From Claveliimonas sp034178805 (GTDB taxonomy: Bacteria > Bacillota > Clostridia > Lachnospirales > Lachnospiraceae): a stretch of DNA of 64,000 nucleotides. The stretch lies in the NCBI RefSeq assembly GCF_050314255.1, contig NZ_JBNPMZ010000001.1:124001-188000 (forward strand), read 5' to 3'. Under the pieces are notes generated by a model. That model was given only the letters and a program-made list of their open reading frames with translations, was not told where the DNA came from and did no database searches. Made by a program: the position numbers and the translations under genes. This document shows, one piece after another, positions 61,512 to 64,000 of this stretch; position 1 is the stretch's first letter, and each line of letters starts with the position of its first letter.

Positions 61512-62000
61512 TTACACTCTCCTTTTTTTATCCATCTTCTCTTGTATTCTGTCTATCACAATCTCAGGTACAAACTGAGAGATGTCCCCTCCGAAAACCG
61601 CCACTTCTTTTACAATGGTAGAACTGAGATAGGAATACTCCAGGCTTGTCGTCAGGAATATGGTCTCAACAGAAGGCGAAAGCTTATGATTGGTCTGTGC
61701 CATCTGAAGCTCATACTCGAAATCGGTAATCGCCCGAAGTCCCCGCACTACCATATCTGCTTCCATTCTGTTCGCAAAATCTACCAGCAATCCCTCAAAT
61801 GGGACGATCTTCACATTATTTATATCTTTTGTTACTTCAACTAACATTTTAACACGTTCTTCAACGGAAAACAACGGGCTTTTTGCATTATTATTTAATA
61901 CTCCGACAATTAATTCGTCTACCAGTGAAGCTGCGCGCCGAATAATGTCCAGATGCCCGAATGTTACCGGGTCAAAGCTTCCGGGATATATTGCTCTCAT
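61512..62000 (-). CDS. coaD: Pantetheine-phosphate adenylyltransferase
   Basis: A 162-residue CoaD, fourth step in coenzyme A synthesis. Visible motifs are YPGSFDPVTFGHLDII (HxGH-type TxGH), VRGLRAITDFEYELQMA and SSTIVKEVA. Start ATG at 62000 overlaps the rsmD stop (ATGA). Confidence 0.97.
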   Translation of the reverse strand: MRAIYPGSFDPVTFGHLDIIRRAASLVDELIVGVLNNNAKSPLFSVEERVKMLVEVTKDINNVKIVPFEGLLVDFANRMEADMVVRGLRAITDFEYELQMAQTNHKLSPSVETIFLTTSLEYSYLSSTIVKEVAVFGGDISQFVPEIVIDRIQEKMDKKRRV

Positions 62001-62566
62001 ACGTTCTGTTCTTCCTCCGCACATTCAATAAAAATATGTTTGTTGGTTTTGTATATCTTCTCTTTAATCATAGTAAATCCAAGTTCCGGCAGATAATCAA
62101 ATTCCGTATCCAGAGATGCTTCCACGATAATCACTCCATCCGCTGCAAGCAACTGTGATCCTGATAAATATTCCAGTACCTGCCTTTCTAAAAACTGGTT
62201 GTATGGAGGATCCATAAAAATATAATCAAAGGTTTTCTGACCATTCAGTCTGTGCAGTGCAGACAGCGCATCAGATGCCATGGTAACAGCACGCTCCTCA
62301 AGTCTCGTGTGATGAAGATTCTCTTTAATACAGGCCATTGCCTTTGTATTCTTTTCCACAAAAACAGCTTCCGCAGCTCCGCGGCTTAGTGCTTCTATGC
62401 CAATTCCTCCGCTTCCGGAAAAAAGATCCAGAAATACACAGTCCGGAATCCAGGGCGCAATCATGTTAAAAAGAGTTTCTTTGATTCGGTCGGTAGTCGG
62501 CCTTGTATCCAGTCCATCAATCGTCTTAAGCTGCAAACGTTTTGCACTTCCTGCTATAACACGCAT
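61997..62566 (-). CDS. rsmD: 16S rRNA (guanine-966-N2)-methyltransferase RsmD
   Basis: A 189-residue methyltransferase with RVIAGSAKRLQL, TRPTTDRIKETLFN, LDLFSGSGGIGIEALSRGA (SAM binding) and the catalytic MDPPYNQ. It methylates G966 of 16S rRNA. Followed by coaD in a coupled operon, as in most Firmicutes. Confidence 0.95.
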   Translation of the reverse strand: MRVIAGSAKRLQLKTIDGLDTRPTTDRIKETLFNMIAPWIPDCVFLDLFSGSGGIGIEALSRGAAEAVFVEKNTKAMACIKENLHHTRLEERAVTMASDALSALHRLNGQKTFDYIFMDPPYNQFLERQVLEYLSGSQLLAADGVIIVEASLDTEFDYLPELGFTMIKEKIYKTNKHIFIECAEEEQNV

Positions 62567-62643
62567 AGTCTTCTCCTTGTATACATAATACTTTACCCGT
62601 CTATTATATAGAGAAGTTTCTGAAAAGTCAATTCATCAGGCAG

Positions 62644-62689
62644 AAAAAACACCTGGCGGGCACATTTTTCAACCCGTCAGGTGTTTTTC
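62644..62689 (-). terminator. Rho-independent terminator of the SASP gene
   Basis: AAAACACCTGGCGGG (from 62645) pairs with CCCGTCAGGTGTTTTT (from 62673) with one mismatch; T tracts flank both sides. GC-rich and very strong, as is usual for abundant spore protein genes. Confidence 0.93.
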
Positions 62690-62721
62690 TTCACTCTTTG
62701 AACAGTTCTTTTAACAGATGG

Positions 62722-62928
62722 TTATTTACCTGCCATCTGCTTTTCCTGCTGTTCAATCATCTTCTTAACCATATATCCGCCTACAGAACCATTCTGTCTG
62801 GAAGTAAGGTCACCGTTGTAACCGTCAGAAAGCGGTACTCCCAGCTCGTTTGCTACCTCATATTTGAATTTGTCTAATGCACCTTTTGCTTCAGGTACTG
62901 CTGCTCTGTTAGATGAACGACTTGCCAT
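62722..62928 (-). CDS. Alpha/beta-type small acid-soluble spore protein
   Basis: A 68-residue SASP that coats spore DNA and serves as an amino acid store. It has the germination-protease cleavage region YEVANELGV and the conserved DNA-binding part NGDLTSRQNGSVGGYMVKKMIE. The ATG at 62928 has AAAGGAGGAG upstream. Marks the host as a spore former. I could not identify its sigma-G promoter with confidence. Confidence 0.95.
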   Translation of the reverse strand: MASRSSNRAAVPEAKGALDKFKYEVANELGVPLSDGYNGDLTSRQNGSVGGYMVKKMIEQQEKQMAGK

Positions 62929-63020
62929 TTTGTACTCCTCCTTTTCTAACATTTGTTTTATCTTGTTCTAACGTTTTATTTTGTAACTTTATTTTGTTAC
63001 ACCGATAGTATATGGAGGAT

Positions 63021-64000
63021 TTATAATATTACACTAGAAGTTCTTGCTTCCTTTTCCAGTTTCTGTATCCATTCATTTTCTGTTTTCATCAGAATATCTG
63101 CAGCTTCATTTGCTTTCTGCAAAAGGCTTGCATCCTGATATATATCTGCAAGTTTAAAATTCATTAATCCGCTTTGACGGATTCCAAAGAGATCACCGGG
63201 ACCGCGAAGCTTCAGATCCTCGCTTGCAATCCTGAAACCGTCGTTGGTTTTATTCAAAATTTCCAACCTTTTTTTCGTTTCTTTTGATTTTGATCCACTC
63301 ATAAAAATACAATACGACTGATGGCTTCCTCTTCCCACACGTCCCCGAAGCTGATGGAGCTGTGCCAGACCAAAGCGTTCTGCATTTTCTACCATCATAA
63401 CGGTTGCATTCGGCACATTGATTCCTACCTCAATTACGGTTGTAGATACCAGAACCTGTATCTCACATCTGCCAAACCGTTCCATAATCTCATCCTTTTG
63501 TGACTGCTTCATTTTTCCGTGAAGAAAATCAACCCGGATTTCATCTCCCAGTGCTTCCTGAAGCATACCTGCATAATCTGTAACATTTTCCACTTCCAGA
63601 TGCTCGCTTTCTTCCACCATAGGACAGATCACGTAGCACTGACGCCCCTCTTTTACCTGTTTTTGGATAAAACGGTAAGCAGCATCCCTGTATCCGGTAT
63701 CCACCACACAGTTTTTGATGGGAAGACGGTTGGATGGAAGCTCATCAATGACTGAAATATCCAGATCTCCATACAGGATGATTGCCAGTGTTCTTGGAAT
63801 GGGAGTGGCGCTCATTACCAGTACATGAGGCACAGATCCCTTTTCCGTGAAAACTTCTCTCTGTCTGACACCAAAACGATGCTGTTCATCTGTGATAACA
63901 AGAGCCAGATTCCGGTATTCCACCTTTGTCTGTATCAGTGCATGGGTTCCGATAATGATTTGAGATTCTCCTGATTTGATTCGCCCATAGGCTTCCCGCT
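63021..64000 (-). CDS. recG: ATP-dependent DNA helicase RecG, C-terminal part (partial)
   Basis: The frame stays open to the window edge, giving the last 326 residues of RecG; the N-terminus is outside. Visible parts are SQIIIGTHALIQ, DEQHRFGVRQR (motif II, DExH), MSATPIPRTLA (motif III), LHGKMKQ, VSTTVIEVGINVPNA and QLRGRVGRG (motif VI), and the RecG wedge-proximal end LRGPGDLFGIRQSG. It remodels stalled forks and Holliday junctions. SASP gene lies downstream. Confidence 0.96.
   Translation of the reverse strand, partial: REAYGRIKSGESQIIIGTHALIQTKVEYRNLALVITDEQHRFGVRQREVFTEKGSVPHVLVMSATPIPRTLAIILYGDLDISVIDELPSNRLPIKNCVVDTGYRDAAYRFIQKQVKEGRQCYVICPMVEESEHLEVENVTDYAGMLQEALGDEIRVDFLHGKMKQSQKDEIMERFGRCEIQVLVSTTVIEVGINVPNATVMMVENAERFGLAQLHQLRGRVGRGSHQSYCIFMSGSKSKETKKRLEILNKTNDGFRIASEDLKLRGPGDLFGIRQSGLMNFKLADIYQDASLLQKANEAADILMKTENEWIQKLEKEARTSSVIL

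Noticed and set aside
62966..63002. Terminator after recG
   Set aside because: TGTAAC/GTTACA forms only a six-base AT-rich stem; too weak to call.
62929..63020. Sigma-G promoter for the SASP gene
   Set aside because: I looked for a CATnnTA -10 with a suitable -35 and found only partial matches; a sporulation promoter is expected but not demonstrated.

Overview
The window looks like chromosomal DNA of a spore-forming, low- to mid-GC member of the Clostridia, most likely family Lachnospiraceae (Blautia/Dorea/Ruminococcus-like). The evidence is strong AGGAGG ribosome sites, TTGACA/TATAAT promoters, a clostridial cell-shape cluster (radC-mreBCD-PBP2-minDE-rodA-mgsA), the short HisG/HisZ pair, a lexA gene with Gram-positive SOS boxes, an alpha/beta-type small acid-soluble spore protein and YlbJ. 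Genus assignment is inference. I see no rRNA, tRNA, CRISPR array, insertion sequence or prophage module, and no gene-free stretch longer than about 250 bases.

Layout. 1-10129 (+): tail of a flavoprotein, DUF4321 protein, radC, then rod-shape and division genes mreB, mreC, mreD, an oversized PBP2, minD, minE and rodA, followed by mgsA and a lipoprotein D-Ala-D-Ala carboxypeptidase. 10181-17198: a DUF378 membrane protein, a TIGR01212 radical SAM protein, an HlyD-like membrane protein, yggS, sepF, ylmH, lspA, an RluD-type pseudouridine synthase and a cytidylate-kinase-like protein. 17335-20268 (+): a three-gene ABC importer whose promoter carries a perfect palindrome. 20372-23717: a TtcA-like protein, a tyrosine recombinase, and a divergent SOS pair, a YneA-like LysM protein facing lexA, with three LexA boxes between them. 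23723-28085 (-): the ribosome-assembly block rplU-prp-rpmA and obg-yhbY-nadD-yqeK-rsfS.

28166-35697 (-): asnA, a block with aspartate kinase, CBS protein, amidohydrolase, HAD and YbaK, and the paired TIGR03960/TIGR03936 genes. 35694-40616 (-): a NHLM/NHLP-type peptide exporter (mini-adaptor, C39 peptidase-ABC, second ABC) with no visible precursor peptide or maturase. 40724-44362 (-): a dicarboxylate/glutamate symporter behind an RmlD-like reductase, and two unrecognised membrane-anchored proteins. 44511-49763 (-): a histidine operon hisZ-hisG-hisD-hisB-hisIE, in which HisIE carries an extra degenerate HisF-like barrel. 49781-57586 (-): one long apparent operon, rsmF, rsuA-type, HAD, ygiQ, SDR, unknown, rluA-type, recU. 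57566-64000: M23 peptidase, pepD, ylbJ, a coiled-coil protein, coaD, rsmD, a spore SASP and the 3' end of recG.

The main biological themes are envelope growth and division, ribosome assembly and RNA modification, amino-acid metabolism (His, Asp/Asn), the SOS response and sporulation. The points most worth a second look are the SOS divergon, the HisF pseudo-domain fused to HisIE, the orphan NHLM exporter with a mini-adaptor, the PBP2 insertion, MinDE without MinC, and several palindromic promoter elements.
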